Positions 8,397 through 17,154 are shown, counted from the first letter of the stretch. The stretch is DNA of 64,000 bases from Aminobacter sp039907765 (GCF_039907765.1 NZ_JARDJI010000002.1:372001-436000); one strand, 5' to 3'. Program-made: numbers and translations. Notes: a model not told the origin generated them from the sequence alone.

Positions 8397-9008
8397 ATGA
8401 AGCTGTTCGACGGAGGCAAGGCGCCCAATCCGCGGCGCGTGCGCGTGTTCCTCGCAGAAAAGGGCCTCGAAGTGCCGATGGTGCGCGTCGACATGGCCGC
8501 CTTCGAGCATAAGCAGGCGGGCATTGCCACGCGCAATCCGCTGCAGCGGCTGCCCGTGCTGGAACTCGACGACGGCACGATCCTCACGGAGTCCGTCGCC
8601 ATCTGCCGCTACTTCGAGGAGCTTCATCCCGAGCCGGCGCTGTTCGGCCGCGTCGCGCTCGGCAAGGCACTGGTCGAGATGTGGCAGCGGCGGATCGAGC
8701 TCAACCTGTTCCTGCCGGTGGGCTTTGCCTTCCGCCATATCCATCCGGCAATGAAGGAGTGGGAGGTGCCGCAGGTGCCTGAATGGGGCGAGGTCAACAA
8801 GCCCAAGGTCATCGATTTCCTGGCACTGCTCGACCAGGAACTCGCTGCACGCGAATTCGCGGCCGGCGACCAGTTCTCCATCGCCGACATCACCGGCCTG
8901 ATCGCCATCGACTTCATGAAACCGGCGCGGATTGCCGTGCCCGAGGAATTTTCCAACGTCCGCCGTTGGCATGCCGCGCTTGCCTCCCGGCCGAGTGCTG
9001 CCGCGTGA
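8397..9008 (+). CDS. glutathione S-transferase family protein
   Basis: The 203-residue protein has the thioredoxin-like N-domain (MKLFDGGKAPNPRRVRVFLAEKG) with the glutathione-contact region LPVLELDDGTILTESVAICRYFEE, then a helical C-domain containing FSIADITGLIAIDF. A strong ribosome site AAGGAGG at 8386-8392 sits just before the ATG at 8397, so I do not use the upstream GTG at 8379. The substrate is unknown. The uracil-DNA glycosylase-like gene follows two bases after its stop, so the two are probably translated from one transcript. Confidence 0.92.
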   Translation: MKLFDGGKAPNPRRVRVFLAEKGLEVPMVRVDMAAFEHKQAGIATRNPLQRLPVLELDDGTILTESVAICRYFEELHPEPALFGRVALGKALVEMWQRRIELNLFLPVGFAFRHIHPAMKEWEVPQVPEWGEVNKPKVIDFLALLDQELAAREFAAGDQFSIADITGLIAIDFMKPARIAVPEEFSNVRRWHAALASRPSAAA

Positions 9009-9010
9009 CG

Positions 9011-9643
9011 ATGGCTGCGGACCTCGGCGGGCTGGTTGCCGAGATCAAGGCCTGCCGCATCTGCGTGGAACGACCGTCCGGCAAGCCGTTGCCGCACGAG
9101 CCGCGACCGGTGGTCGTGCCCTCGGCCACGGCGCGAATCCTGATAGCCGGGCAGGCGCCCGGCACCAAGGTTCACCTGAGCGGCGCGCCATTCACCGATG
9201 CCTCGGGCGACAGGCTGCGCAACTGGCTGGGCGTCACTCCGGAGGAGTTCTACGACCCTTCGAAAGTCGCCATCGTGCCGATGGGCTTCTGTTTCCCGGG
9301 ACAGGACGCCAAGGGCGGCGACCTGCCGCCGCGACGCGAATGCGCCCCGGCCTGGCGCGCCAAACTGATGGCGGGCATGCCGCAGGTCGATCTGGTGCTG
9401 GCGATCGGCCAGTATGCCCAGCACTGGCACATGGGGGCGGCGCGGGCCGGTTCGCTCACCGAGACGGTTGCCGACTGGCGCTCGGCCTGGGCGCGTTCAT
9501 CCGCGCCGCATGTCCTGCCGCTGCCCCACCCGTCCTGGCGCAACACGGGCTGGATCAAGCGGAATCCGTGGTTCGAAATGGAATTGCTGCCTTTCCTCCG
9601 GGCGGAAATCAGGCATCGCATCGGCCAGATCGAACGCAAATAA
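9011..9643 (+). CDS. uracil-DNA glycosylase superfamily protein
   Basis: This 210-residue protein resembles the UDG superfamily. It has an N-terminal CRIC pair (cysteines about 15 and 18), the active-site-like loop GQAPGTKVHLSGAPFTDASGDRLRNWLG, a central LVLAIGQYAQHW strand and a late LPHPSWRN motif equivalent to the HPS loop that contacts DNA. Family 4 and 5 enzymes carry a 4Fe-4S cluster on four cysteines; only two clear cysteines sit in the N-terminal part here, so I call only the superfamily. The ATG at 9011 lies just after the GST stop; an overlapping GTG at 9005 is also possible. It would act in base-excision repair if active. Confidence 0.82.
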   Translation: MAADLGGLVAEIKACRICVERPSGKPLPHEPRPVVVPSATARILIAGQAPGTKVHLSGAPFTDASGDRLRNWLGVTPEEFYDPSKVAIVPMGFCFPGQDAKGGDLPPRRECAPAWRAKLMAGMPQVDLVLAIGQYAQHWHMGAARAGSLTETVADWRSAWARSSAPHVLPLPHPSWRNTGWIKRNPWFEMELLPFLRAEIRHRIGQIERK

Positions 9644-9735
9644 TTACCGCGCATGCGGGGTGCGTGGAGAATTCCTTTCTTGTATGATCTCTTGAATATC
9701 AGGATTATGGCGAGCCTTTTCTAACGGAGCCCAAA

Positions 9736-10227
9736 ATGGACCGCCTCGACAGGAAAATTCTTCGCCTCCTCCAGGAGGATGCAACGCTGGCCGTTGCCGA
9801 CGTCGCCAAGAAAGTCGGGCTGTCCACCACGCCCTGCTGGCGCCGCATCCAGAAACTCGAGGAGGAAGGCGTCATCAAGAGGCGCGTGGCGCTGCTCGAG
9901 CCCGAGAAGATCAATGCACGCGTTACCGTCTTCGTGGCGATCCGCACCAATTCGCACAGCCACGAATGGCTGCGCCGCTTCTCCGAGGTGATCCAGGAAT
10001 TCCCCGAGGTCATCGAGTTCTACCGCATGAGCGGCGACGTCGATTACCTGCTGCGCGTGGTCGTGCCGGATATCGGGGCCTATGACGCCTTCTACAAGCG
10101 GCTGATCGCCAAGATCGAGATCCGCGATGTCTCGTCGTCGTTTGCCATGGAGCAGATCAAGTACACGACCGAGCTGCCGCTCGACTACATGATCCTCGAC
10201 AAGGAGAGCGGGGCGTCGGCCGCGTGA
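9736..10227 (+). CDS. Lrp/AsnC family transcriptional regulator
   Basis: The 163-residue protein begins with a winged helix-turn-helix (MDRLDRKILRLLQEDATLAVADVAKKVGLSTTPCWRRIQKLEEEGVI, residues 1-46) followed by the RAM ligand-binding domain, where MSGDVDYLLRVVVPDIGAYD is the conserved core. Such proteins sense amino acids and regulate their metabolism or transport. The gene stands alone, with a 92-base AT-richer upstream region. Its stop codon directly abuts the convergent AlkD gene. A polar amino-acid uptake system lies 1.7 kb downstream on the other strand, but no target can be assigned. Confidence 0.93.
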   Translation: MDRLDRKILRLLQEDATLAVADVAKKVGLSTTPCWRRIQKLEEEGVIKRRVALLEPEKINARVTVFVAIRTNSHSHEWLRRFSEVIQEFPEVIEFYRMSGDVDYLLRVVVPDIGAYDAFYKRLIAKIEIRDVSSSFAMEQIKYTTELPLDYMILDKESGASAA

Positions 10228-10929
10228 TCAGGCCTTCCTGGCTTCAAGCCGTTCGACCTGCTTCGGATCGGTGAGTTCGCGCATGGCGTCCTTGCCGATC
10301 CATCTGGCCGTCCTGTCGGGCGAGGCGGCGAGCGCCTCTGCCATCCGCAGCGCCGGGGCGTGCAGCGCAGGCGACCGCTTGCCCACCTGCCTGAGTGCCC
10401 AGTTCACCGCCTTCTTGACGAAGTTCCTGTCGTCTCCGGCATGTGCCTCGACCAGATCGAGCCAGCCGACGAAGGTTTCGTCCGGCTCCTTCTTGAGATG
10501 CACGGCTGCGGTGGCAATGGTCGAGAAAGCGGCGCGTCGGACGAATTCGCGCTGGTCCGCCGCATAGGCGGGGATGAGCTCGTGGGCGAGCCTCGCTTCG
10601 CAGAACAGGTAGGCTGCGTGGTCGACGATCTCCCAGCTGTCGAAGTCGGCGGCCAGCGCATCGGCCCCGGCGCGCGTCAGCCTCGCCGGCTCGTCGGTCG
10701 AGATCGCGAGGATGCGCGCCTCGCGGATGCCGGTGGCCCACAGCGCCCGCGCACGCAAGTGATCCTGCTTGAGCGCCTTGGCGATCGGTCTGAGTACGGC
10801 GTTGGAAATGCCGAGCGCCCGGTCGTTGGCGATCCCGAAGCGGGCGATGCCGGCGCGGTCCTCCTCGGAGCCGAGCGTGCGCAGATGCGCGACGATCTCG
10901 TCCGTGGTCGATGCGGGCGACAGCGACAT
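10228..10929 (-). CDS. AlkD-like DNA alkylation repair protein (HEAT-like)
   Basis: This 233-residue all-helical protein matches the DNA alkylation repair (AlkD/AlkC) family. Landmarks are GIANDRALGISNAVLRPIAK, ARALWATGIREARILAIS, DSWEIVDHAAYLFC, and EFVRRAAFSTIATAAVHLKK with NFVKKAVNWALRQVGKRS. AlkD-type proteins wrap DNA with HEAT-like helices and remove bulky N3/N7-alkyl purines. I start at the ATG at 10929, where the family begins; a longer frame runs back into the upstream gene. It lies 11 bases downstream of the dehydrogenase gene on the same strand. Confidence 0.88.
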   Translation of the reverse strand: MSLSPASTTDEIVAHLRTLGSEEDRAGIARFGIANDRALGISNAVLRPIAKALKQDHLRARALWATGIREARILAISTDEPARLTRAGADALAADFDSWEIVDHAAYLFCEARLAHELIPAYAADQREFVRRAAFSTIATAAVHLKKEPDETFVGWLDLVEAHAGDDRNFVKKAVNWALRQVGKRSPALHAPALRMAEALAASPDRTARWIGKDAMRELTDPKQVERLEARKA

Positions 10930-10940
10930 AGGGGCTCGCG

Positions 10941-11810
10941 CTACTTCTCGAGCCGGGCGAGAAGCGAGGATGTGTCCCATCGGCCACCGCCCATCGCCTG
11001 CACGTCCTTGTAGAACTGGTCGACAAGCGCGGTCACCGGCAGTCTTGCGCCGTTGCGGTCCGCCTCGGCGAGGCAGATGCCGAGGTCCTTGCGCATCCAG
11101 TCGATGGCGAAGCCGAAATCGTATTTTCCCGCATTCATCGTCTTGTGGCGGTTCTCCATCTGCCAGGAGCCGGCGGCCCCCTTGGAGATGACGTCGATCA
11201 CCTTTTCGATGTCCAGCCCGGCCTTCTTGCCGAAGTGGATGCCTTCGGCGAGGCCCTGCACGAGGCCGGCAATGCAGATCTGGTTGATCATCTTGGTGAG
11301 CTGGCCGGCGCCCGCCGGTCCCATCAGGCCGACCATTCGGGCAAAGGCCTCGATCACCGGCTTGGCCCGGTCAAAGGCGGCCTGTTCGCCGCCGACCATG
11401 ACGGTCAGAACGCCGTTTTCGGCGCCGGCCTGGCCCCCGGAGACAGGGGCGTCGAGGAAATGGAAGCCGCGCGCCTCGGCTTCGGCGGCGAGCTCGCGCG
11501 CGACCTCGGCGGAGGCCGTGGTGTTGTCGATGAAGACGGAGCCCTTCTCCATCGCATGGAAGGCGCCGTTTTCGCCGATGGTGACGGCGCGCAGGTCGTC
11601 GTCATTGCCGACACAGGCGAAGACGAAGTCCTTGCCTCCGGCGGCTTCCGCCGGCGTCGGCGCGTGGCTCCCGCCATGCCGGGCTGCCCACTGCTCGGCC
11701 TTCGCGATCGTGCGGTTGTAGACGGTCACGTCGTGCCCGCCCTTGTTCTTGAGATGGCCGGCCATGGGATAGCCCATGACCCCGAGACCCAGGAACGCGA
11801 CCGATGCCAT
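10941..11810 (-). CDS. NAD(P)-dependent 3-hydroxyisobutyrate dehydrogenase-like oxidoreductase
   Basis: The 289-residue product is a beta-hydroxyacid dehydrogenase. It has an N-terminal Rossmann fold (VAFLGLGVMGYPMAGHL), the substrate loop DAPVSGGQAGAENGVLTVMVGG, and the catalytic-lysine helix GQLTKMINQICIAG. The helical C-domain is full length. Members reduce or oxidise 3-hydroxyisobutyrate, tartronate semialdehyde, succinic semialdehyde or glyoxylate; the substrate here is open. The ATG at 11810 follows GGAAAGGG; the in-frame region upstream is unrelated. It precedes the AlkD gene and may share its transcript. Confidence 0.92.
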   Translation of the reverse strand: MASVAFLGLGVMGYPMAGHLKNKGGHDVTVYNRTIAKAEQWAARHGGSHAPTPAEAAGGKDFVFACVGNDDDLRAVTIGENGAFHAMEKGSVFIDNTTASAEVARELAAEAEARGFHFLDAPVSGGQAGAENGVLTVMVGGEQAAFDRAKPVIEAFARMVGLMGPAGAGQLTKMINQICIAGLVQGLAEGIHFGKKAGLDIEKVIDVISKGAAGSWQMENRHKTMNAGKYDFGFAIDWMRKDLGICLAEADRNGARLPVTALVDQFYKDVQAMGGGRWDTSSLLARLEK

Positions 11811-11895
11811 GCGAGACCCTTTCCAAGCGTGTTCGTCCACCCGGTGGTCTATGCCATGAGGCGGATTCGTCAAGATGACGGGGCTTGGTCCAGGC

Positions 11896-12726
11896 CTATC
11901 GGTGCAGGTGCCGCGTGATGCGTCTTTCGATCCAGTCGATGGCGTGGCGCAGGGTTTCGACCAGGGACAGGTACAACAACGCTGCCCATAGGTAGGTCTG
12001 GAAGTCGAAGCTGCGCGAGAAGGCGCGCCGCGTCTCGCCCATCAGGTCGTAGACGGTAATGATGGCGACGATGGCCGAGCCCTTGACCATCAGGATGATC
12101 TCGTTGCCGTAGGGCCGCAGCGCCACGATCAGCGCCTGCGGCAGCACGACCTTGTAGAGGGTCTGCAGCTTCGACAACCCCAGCGCGGAGGCTGCCTCCC
12201 ACTGTCCCTTGCCGACGCTCTCGATGGCGCCGCGCAGGATTTCGGCCTGGTAGGCGGCCGTGTTGAGCGAAAAGGCAAAGATCGCGCAGTACCAGGCCTC
12301 GCGGAAAAAACTCCACAACCCGATCGCCTCGAGCTGCGGCCGGAACGAGCCCAGACCGTAATAGATCAGGAAAGTCTGGGCCAGTAGCGGCGTGCCGCGG
12401 AAGAAATAGACATAGCCGTAGGAGATAGCCGAAAGAACGCGGTTCTTCGACATCCTGGCGTAGCAGATCGGCAGCGACAGGATGGCGCCGATGGTGATGG
12501 AGATCGCCACCAGTCCGAGAGTGACGCCGAGGCCGGACAGATAGGACGGCGCGTATTTGTTGAAAAGCTCGGGGTTCCAGGCTCTGATCAGATAGCCGAC
12601 CAGACCGAGGCCAAGCAGGATCCAGAGACTCACAAGGGCCCAGCCGAACACGCGCGACCGGGGCCAGCCGCGGGGCGGGGCCGGGGGGCGCTGCACTTTC
12701 TGCACGCTTGGGGCCGAGGCGCTCAT
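11896..12726 (-). CDS. polar amino-acid ABC transporter permease (HisM-like)
   Basis: This 276-residue inner-membrane permease has the His/Glu/Gln/Arg/opine family pattern: an N-terminal helix near residues 25-45, then YAPSYLSGLGVTLGLVAISITIGAILSLP, the RGTPLLAQTFLIYYGLG signature, and the coupling (EAA) loop EAASALGLSKLQTLYKVVLPQALIVALRPYGNE. It would pair with the preceding permease. Its ATG overlaps the TGA of that gene (ATGA at 12723-12726), which points to translational coupling. No ATP-binding gene follows. Confidence 0.93.
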   Translation of the reverse strand: MSASAPSVQKVQRPPAPPRGWPRSRVFGWALVSLWILLGLGLVGYLIRAWNPELFNKYAPSYLSGLGVTLGLVAISITIGAILSLPICYARMSKNRVLSAISYGYVYFFRGTPLLAQTFLIYYGLGSFRPQLEAIGLWSFFREAWYCAIFAFSLNTAAYQAEILRGAIESVGKGQWEAASALGLSKLQTLYKVVLPQALIVALRPYGNEIILMVKGSAIVAIITVYDLMGETRRAFSRSFDFQTYLWAALLYLSLVETLRHAIDWIERRITRHLHR

Positions 12727-13436
12727 TTGGCCACCTCGCGCTTGCCGACACGGCGCTCGATGGCGTTGATGCCGAAGGAGGAGATGATGGCGAGAGCCAG
12801 GTAGATCAGGCACGAAACGCCGAAGAACAGGAACGCCTGCTTGGTGACGCGGGCGGCGATGCTGGCCTGGCGCACGATGTCCGTCAGGCCAACGGCCGAT
12901 ACGAGCGCGGTATCCTTGAGCAGGATCAGCCAGAGATTGGAAAGTCCGGGCAGGGCGATGCGCACCAGTTGCGGCAGGATCACCAGTCGCATCGTCTGGC
13001 GCGGCGACAGGCCGACGGAATAACCGCCCTCATACTGTCCGCGCGGGATGGCCCGGAAGGCGGACAGGAAGACTTCACTGGCGTAGGAGGAAAAGACCAC
13101 GCCGAGTGCCACCATGCCGGCGATGAAGCTGTTGATCTCGACGGTCGTTTCCGGGCTGACGAGGCGGACGAGCTGCTGGATGCCGATCTGCGCCCCATAG
13201 AACACCAGGAACAGCGTCAGAAGCTCGGGCAGGCCGCGGAAGATGGTGGTGTAGATGTTGCCCGCAAGCCGCAGCGACGGCTCCTCGGACCGCTTGGCGA
13301 GTGCCACCAGGAAGCCGATCATGAGCCCCAGCGGCAGCGTCACCAGGGCGAGGGAAACGGTGATGAAGACACCGTAGGCAAGGTCGTCACCCCAGCCTTC
13401 CGGTCCGAAACTTAGAAGCGCCCAGATGCTCTGCAT
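12723..13436 (-). CDS. polar amino-acid ABC transporter permease (HisQ-like)
   Basis: The 237-residue permease shows the same family signature: LAYGVFITVSLALVTLPLGLMIGF, FRGLPELLTLFLVFYG and the coupling loop GYSVGLSPRQTMRLVILPQLVRIALPGLSN. It forms the heterodimeric channel with the downstream permease. It lies 131 bases after the substrate-binding protein gene, and a strong stem-loop in that gap probably sets different expression levels for the binding protein and the membrane parts. Confidence 0.93.
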   Translation of the reverse strand: MQSIWALLSFGPEGWGDDLAYGVFITVSLALVTLPLGLMIGFLVALAKRSEEPSLRLAGNIYTTIFRGLPELLTLFLVFYGAQIGIQQLVRLVSPETTVEINSFIAGMVALGVVFSSYASEVFLSAFRAIPRGQYEGGYSVGLSPRQTMRLVILPQLVRIALPGLSNLWLILLKDTALVSAVGLTDIVRQASIAARVTKQAFLFFGVSCLIYLALAIISSFGINAIERRVGKREVAK

Positions 13437-13515
13437 CGGCCGGCTGTCCCCTTTTGCCTCTGCTTGCCAGAGGCGGCCCGCCTTTCATGGCGGCTCGTTG
13501 TTATCTCGATTCCAG

Positions 13516-13546
13516 CCGGACGGCGGGGATTTGTCCCGCCATCCGG
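13516..13546 (-). other. intercistronic stem-loop between binding-protein and permease genes
   Basis: A stem of about 12 bp with one mismatch (13516-13527 paired with 13535-13546, CCGGA-C/A-GGCGGG) closes a short loop. It is not followed by a T run, so I read it as an mRNA-stabilising or partial-termination element, not a full terminator. Confidence 0.55.
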
Positions 13547-13567
13547 TAAGCTTCAGATGGCCGCGGC

Positions 13568-14344
13568 TCAGTCGCCGTAGACGTCGAACTTGAAGTACTT
13601 GTCGTTGATTTCCTTGTACTTGCCATTGGCGCGGATCGCCGCGATGGCCGCTGTGAACTCGCCGGCCAGCGGATCGCCCTTGCGGACGCCGACGCCGGCG
13701 CCGTCACCGTGGATTTCGGGCATGTTCGGAATTGTGCCGACGATCTTGCAGCATGAGCCATCGGCCGTTTCCAACCAAGCGCCCAGGGTCACGGCGTCGT
13801 CGCTGACGGCATCGAGGCGGCCGTTGGCCATGTCGAGCTTGTACTCCTCGGCGGTCGGGTACGACTTGACCTCGCTGTCGGTGTAGACCTTCTCGGCATA
13901 GTTGAAGTGAATGGTCGACCCCTGCACGCCGATCTTCTTGCCGGCCAGGTCTTCCTTGGTCACGCCCTTGATGTCGCTATCCTTGGCGGCGGCGATAACG
14001 GCCGGGGTGTTGATGTACTTCTTCGAAAAGTCGATCTTCTCCTTGCGCTCGGGCGTGATCGACATCTGGGCGATGATGGCGTCGAACTTGCCGGCCTGGA
14101 GGGCGGGAATCATGCCGTCCCACTCCTGGGCGACGATCTCGCACTTGACCTTCATTTCGTCGCAGAGGGCATTGGCAATGTCGACGTCGAAGCCGACCAG
14201 CTTACCGTCGGAGGTCAGGCTGTTGTAGGGAGGGTATGCGCCCTCGGTGGCGATCTTGATCGTCTTCTCCTGCGCCTGCGCGGCTCCGGCCAGGAGCGCA
14301 ATTGCCGCCGTGGCGGCCAAGGCGATACGCATCGAAGTTCCCAT
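13568..14344 (-). CDS. periplasmic polar amino-acid binding protein
   Basis: The 258-residue product has a signal peptide (MGTSMRIALAATAAIALLAGAAQAQ, cleavage after about residue 25) and a type II periplasmic binding fold of the solute-binding family 3. Landmarks are IATEGAYPPYNSLTSDGKLVGFDVDIANALCDEM, QEWDGMIPALQAGKFDAIIAQMSITPERKEKIDFS, and GKKIGVQGSTIHFNYAEK. The pattern is that of lysine/arginine/ornithine or opine binding proteins. The ATG at 14344 has GAGAGGA just upstream; an ATG further upstream at 14395 lacks it. It is the first gene of a binding protein-permease-permease unit that lacks its own ATPase in the window. Confidence 0.93.
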   Translation of the reverse strand: MGTSMRIALAATAAIALLAGAAQAQEKTIKIATEGAYPPYNSLTSDGKLVGFDVDIANALCDEMKVKCEIVAQEWDGMIPALQAGKFDAIIAQMSITPERKEKIDFSKKYINTPAVIAAAKDSDIKGVTKEDLAGKKIGVQGSTIHFNYAEKVYTDSEVKSYPTAEEYKLDMANGRLDAVSDDAVTLGAWLETADGSCCKIVGTIPNMPEIHGDGAGVGVRKGDPLAGEFTAAIAAIRANGKYKEINDKYFKFDVYGD

Positions 14345-14505
14345 TTGTTCCTCTCCACTTTCTTCCGGCCGATCCGTGTTCATCCGGTCGGCCAAACGGA
14401 AGTTTCCCTCCGCATTGGCGGCGATACTCCCACTGTTTTCGGTTAAAAATCAATCGTGAATCGGGTGTTTCTCGTGAACTGCGCCGGCCTGGAGATTACG
14501 CAGCG

Positions 14506-15018
14506 TCACACCCTTTTCAGGCCGGATCGAGCCTCGATGAAGTCGCCGATGGCGCTGATGTCGTCGATGCGGAAGACCGGGACTTGCTCACCGTCGACGG
14601 GGTGATCGGCGGCGATGGCCACGATCGCCGGATCGCTCACCGACAGCGGCGACCGGTCCTTGGCCTCGAGGCGGCGTGCCTCGATCTTCATATGGCCCTC
14701 GCGCTTGTAGCCCTCGACGAGGACCAGGTCGCAGGGCGCCAGGCGGGCAAGAACATCATCCAGCGTCGGTTCGTCCTCGCCGCGCAGTTCGTGCATCAGC
14801 GCCCAGCGGCGGCCCGAGACGATGGCGACTTCGCTGGCGCCCGCTTGGCGGTGGCGGAAGCTGTCGGTGCCCGCCTTGTCGATGTCGAAGTCGTGGTGCG
14901 CATGCTTGACGGTGGAGACCTTCCAGCCGCGGCTGGTCAGTTCCGTGACGAGCCGCTCGGTCAGCGTGGTCTTGCCGGAATTCTTCCAGCCGGTGATTCC
15001 GAAGACGCGATGCGCCAT
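14506..15018 (-). CDS. mobB: molybdopterin-guanine dinucleotide biosynthesis adaptor protein B
   Basis: MobB is a GTP-binding helper of MobA in attaching GMP to molybdopterin. The 170-residue product has the Walker A motif ITGWKNSGKTTLTERLV near the N-terminus, VKHAHHDFDIDKAGTDSFRHRQAGA, and DLVLVEGYKREGHMKIE. Its ATG overlaps the mobA TGA by one base (TGATG at 15016-15020), so the two are translationally coupled. The long frame reading upstream through mobA is not real. Confidence 0.94.
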   Translation of the reverse strand: MAHRVFGITGWKNSGKTTLTERLVTELTSRGWKVSTVKHAHHDFDIDKAGTDSFRHRQAGASEVAIVSGRRWALMHELRGEDEPTLDDVLARLAPCDLVLVEGYKREGHMKIEARRLEAKDRSPLSVSDPAIVAIAADHPVDGEQVPVFRIDDISAIGDFIEARSGLKRV

Positions 15019-15635
15019 CACCTGGCTCCCGCGAGCAGGCGCTCGGCTTCCGCCAGGTCTTCGGGCGTGTTGATGTTGAAGAACGGGTCGAGAGGCGCGA
15101 TCCCGGGCTCTTCCGATTGAAATTCCACCACGTCCATCCCGGCCTGTTCCATGAAGGTCATCACCCTGCGCGTATTGCCGCTTTCCAGGAACTCCGCAAG
15201 CGTGCGCCGCAAAGAGACGGGCCATAGCGCAAAGGTGGGGTGCACACGGCCATTGGAGGCCGCAGCGGCGATGCGGTCGGCCGATCCACCATGTGCAAGC
15301 CTTGCGGCGAGATCGCCAGGGAAGAACGGCGTGTCGCCGGCGACGCTCAGCAGATGCGTGCCCGTCGAACGGTTCGCTGCCCATTCCATGCCGGCCAGTA
15401 TGCCGGCGAGCGGCCCCTGATGGCCGGCTATGGTGTCGGCGATGACGTCAACGCCGAAGTGGGCGAAAGCGGACGGGTCGCCGTTGGTGTTGATGGCCAT
15501 GGGCGACGCCTGCCGCTGCAGCCGGTCGAGCACACGCGCGATCATCGGCCGCCCGCCGAGGACGAGGAGGGTCTTGTCCGTGCCGCCCATCCGGGTCGAT
15601 CGCCCGCCAGCGAGAATGAGCCCCGCGATCCGCAT
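15018..15635 (-). CDS. mobA: molybdenum cofactor guanylyltransferase
   Basis: MobA transfers GMP from GTP to Mo-molybdopterin, making the MGD form used by DMSO-reductase-type enzymes. The 205-residue protein begins MRIAGLILAGGRSTRMGGTDKTLL, the nucleotide-binding loop of this family. It then has IADTIAGHQGPLAGILAGMEWA and VAGDTPFFPGDLA with the Mg-binding aspartate, and ends in the NINTPEDLAEAE motif. It starts five bases after the EamA transporter stop. Confidence 0.95.
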   Translation of the reverse strand: MRIAGLILAGGRSTRMGGTDKTLLVLGGRPMIARVLDRLQRQASPMAINTNGDPSAFAHFGVDVIADTIAGHQGPLAGILAGMEWAANRSTGTHLLSVAGDTPFFPGDLAARLAHGGSADRIAAAASNGRVHPTFALWPVSLRRTLAEFLESGNTRRVMTFMEQAGMDVVEFQSEEPGIAPLDPFFNINTPEDLAEAERLLAGAR

Positions 15636-15640
15636 CGGCG

Positions 15641-16561
15641 TCACATCCCGTCCGGAGCCGTGGCCGGGCTGGTGCTCGCGGCGGCGGGCCGGCTTCTGCC
15701 GACGACGCGTTCGCGGTAGAGCGAATAGAGGCCCGAGGCGACGATGAGGCTGGCGCCCGCGATCATCGGCAGATCCGGAATGTCCCCGAAAACCACGATG
15801 CTCAGCGAGATCGCCCAGATGAGCGCGGTGTAACGGAACGGGGCGATGAAAGACACTTCGCCTTCTCGCATCGCCATGATGACGAACTGATAGCCGAACA
15901 GCAGCAGCACGGCAGCGCCGGCAAGGTAGCCAACGACGTCGCCCGACATGGGTGCCCAGCCGCCGAACGGGACGAGCGTCGCAGCACCGGTGAGCGTGAC
16001 GGCGATCGAGGTCGCGGTCGATACGAAGAGCGACGGCACGTGGCTCGGTATCTGTCGGGTGGCAAGGTCGCGCAGGGCGCAGAAGCCGACAGAAACCAGC
16101 GCCAGCAGCGAAAAGACATTGAAGCCCTCGAAGCCCGGCCGCACGATGATCAGCACACCAGTGAAACCGACGGCGATCGCCAGCCAGCGGCGCCAGCCGA
16201 CGCCTTCGCCGAGGAACAGCGCGGCGCCCATGGTCACAGCCAGGGGCAGTGCCTGCAGGACGGCCGAGATGTTGGCCAGCGGCAGATGCGGCAGGGCACT
16301 CAGGAAGCTGAGCGTCGCGAAGATCTCGGCGAAGAGGCGGAGCAACACCATGGGGTGCAGATAGTCGCGCACGCCCTTCAGGGCACCTTGGTGCCAGGCG
16401 AGGACCGCGATCAGAGCCGAAGCGAACAGGCCGCGAACCAGCAGGATCTGGCCGATGTTGGCCGACTGCGCCGCGAGCTTGGTCAGCGTGTCGTTGAAGG
16501 TGAAGGCGGCCATGGCGATCACCATGAACAGGGCGCCGCGCATGTTGGATGAAAGAGGCAA
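15641..16561 (-). CDS. DMT superfamily (EamA) inner-membrane transporter
   Basis: The 306-residue protein has about ten hydrophobic segments arranged as two EamA repeats (about residues 10-142 and 152-285). Features include FTFNDTLTKLAAQSANIGQILLVRGL, LANISAVLQALPLAVTMGAALFLGEGVGWRRWLAIAVGFTGVLIIVRPG, and APFRYTALIWAISLSIVVFGDIPD. The family exports amino acids, nucleobases or other metabolites; the substrate here is unknown. It sits between the secreted protein gene and mobA with a five-base gap to mobA, so it belongs to the molybdenum-cofactor transcript. Confidence 0.9.
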   Translation of the reverse strand: MPLSSNMRGALFMVIAMAAFTFNDTLTKLAAQSANIGQILLVRGLFASALIAVLAWHQGALKGVRDYLHPMVLLRLFAEIFATLSFLSALPHLPLANISAVLQALPLAVTMGAALFLGEGVGWRRWLAIAVGFTGVLIIVRPGFEGFNVFSLLALVSVGFCALRDLATRQIPSHVPSLFVSTATSIAVTLTGAATLVPFGGWAPMSGDVVGYLAGAAVLLLFGYQFVIMAMREGEVSFIAPFRYTALIWAISLSIVVFGDIPDLPMIAGASLIVASGLYSLYRERVVGRSRPAAASTSPATAPDGM

Positions 16562-16646
16562 TTCGGCCTTCCACTACTGCTTGCAGATCAAGGCTTACGC
16601 ACCGCCACGCAAAACAGCAACGGCAAACGCATGGACCAACGCGATC

Positions 16647-17117
16647 TCAAGGCCCTTCGAGGCTGGACGCGAGGGGCGAGACCAGGGCGTCGTATTTCTT
16701 CCTGGCGGAGGCCGGGTACTTGAGCAGAAAGGCGTGGATCACTCCGCCGCGCCCGAGTTCGAGGCGCTGGTAGAAAATCTCGTCGCCGTCGCGGCCGGAG
16801 AGAACAACCCAATTGCTGCCGACCTTGCGATAGGTGACGTCGTGCCCCTCCGCGACGAAGTCTGCGAGTTGCCTGGGCGACTGCTCCAGGGCGTTGTTCG
16901 AGCCATAGACGGCGAGGCTGGCACCGTCCGGCGCCAGGAAGGTCATGCCGTCGCCATTTTCGGGCGGCTCGGCCTGGCCGGTGAATATCTCGCCCGGGAA
17001 CGTGACCGACGTGCCGAAGCGCGCGTTGGTGTAGGTGAACGGTTTCGCGATGGCAGGTGAGGCGAGGGCGCAGGCGAGCAGTGCTGCCGAAAGCGACGTT
17101 CCAAGACTGCGAGCCAT
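16647..17117 (-). CDS. secreted protein of unknown function
   Basis: The 156-residue product has a clear signal peptide (MARSLGTSLSAALLACALASPAIA) followed by a mixed domain with FTYTNARFGTSVTFPGEIFTG and VTYRKVGSNWVVLSGRDGDEIFYQRLELG. I recognise the type from Rhizobiales genomes as a small periplasmic hypothetical but know of no function. It lies 37 bases downstream of moaA and 85 bases upstream of the transporter start, all on one strand. Confidence 0.8.
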   Translation of the reverse strand: MARSLGTSLSAALLACALASPAIAKPFTYTNARFGTSVTFPGEIFTGQAEPPENGDGMTFLAPDGASLAVYGSNNALEQSPRQLADFVAEGHDVTYRKVGSNWVVLSGRDGDEIFYQRLELGRGGVIHAFLLKYPASARKKYDALVSPLASSLEGP

Positions 17118-17154
17118 CCGTTCCCCTCCGGGGCAGTCTGTTCGGTGGTGCCGC

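Noticed and set aside
15636..16574. Long upstream extension of the mobA frame
   Set aside because: The extra part is the shadow of the EamA transporter gene in another frame. The mobA nucleotide motif begins at the ATG at 15635.
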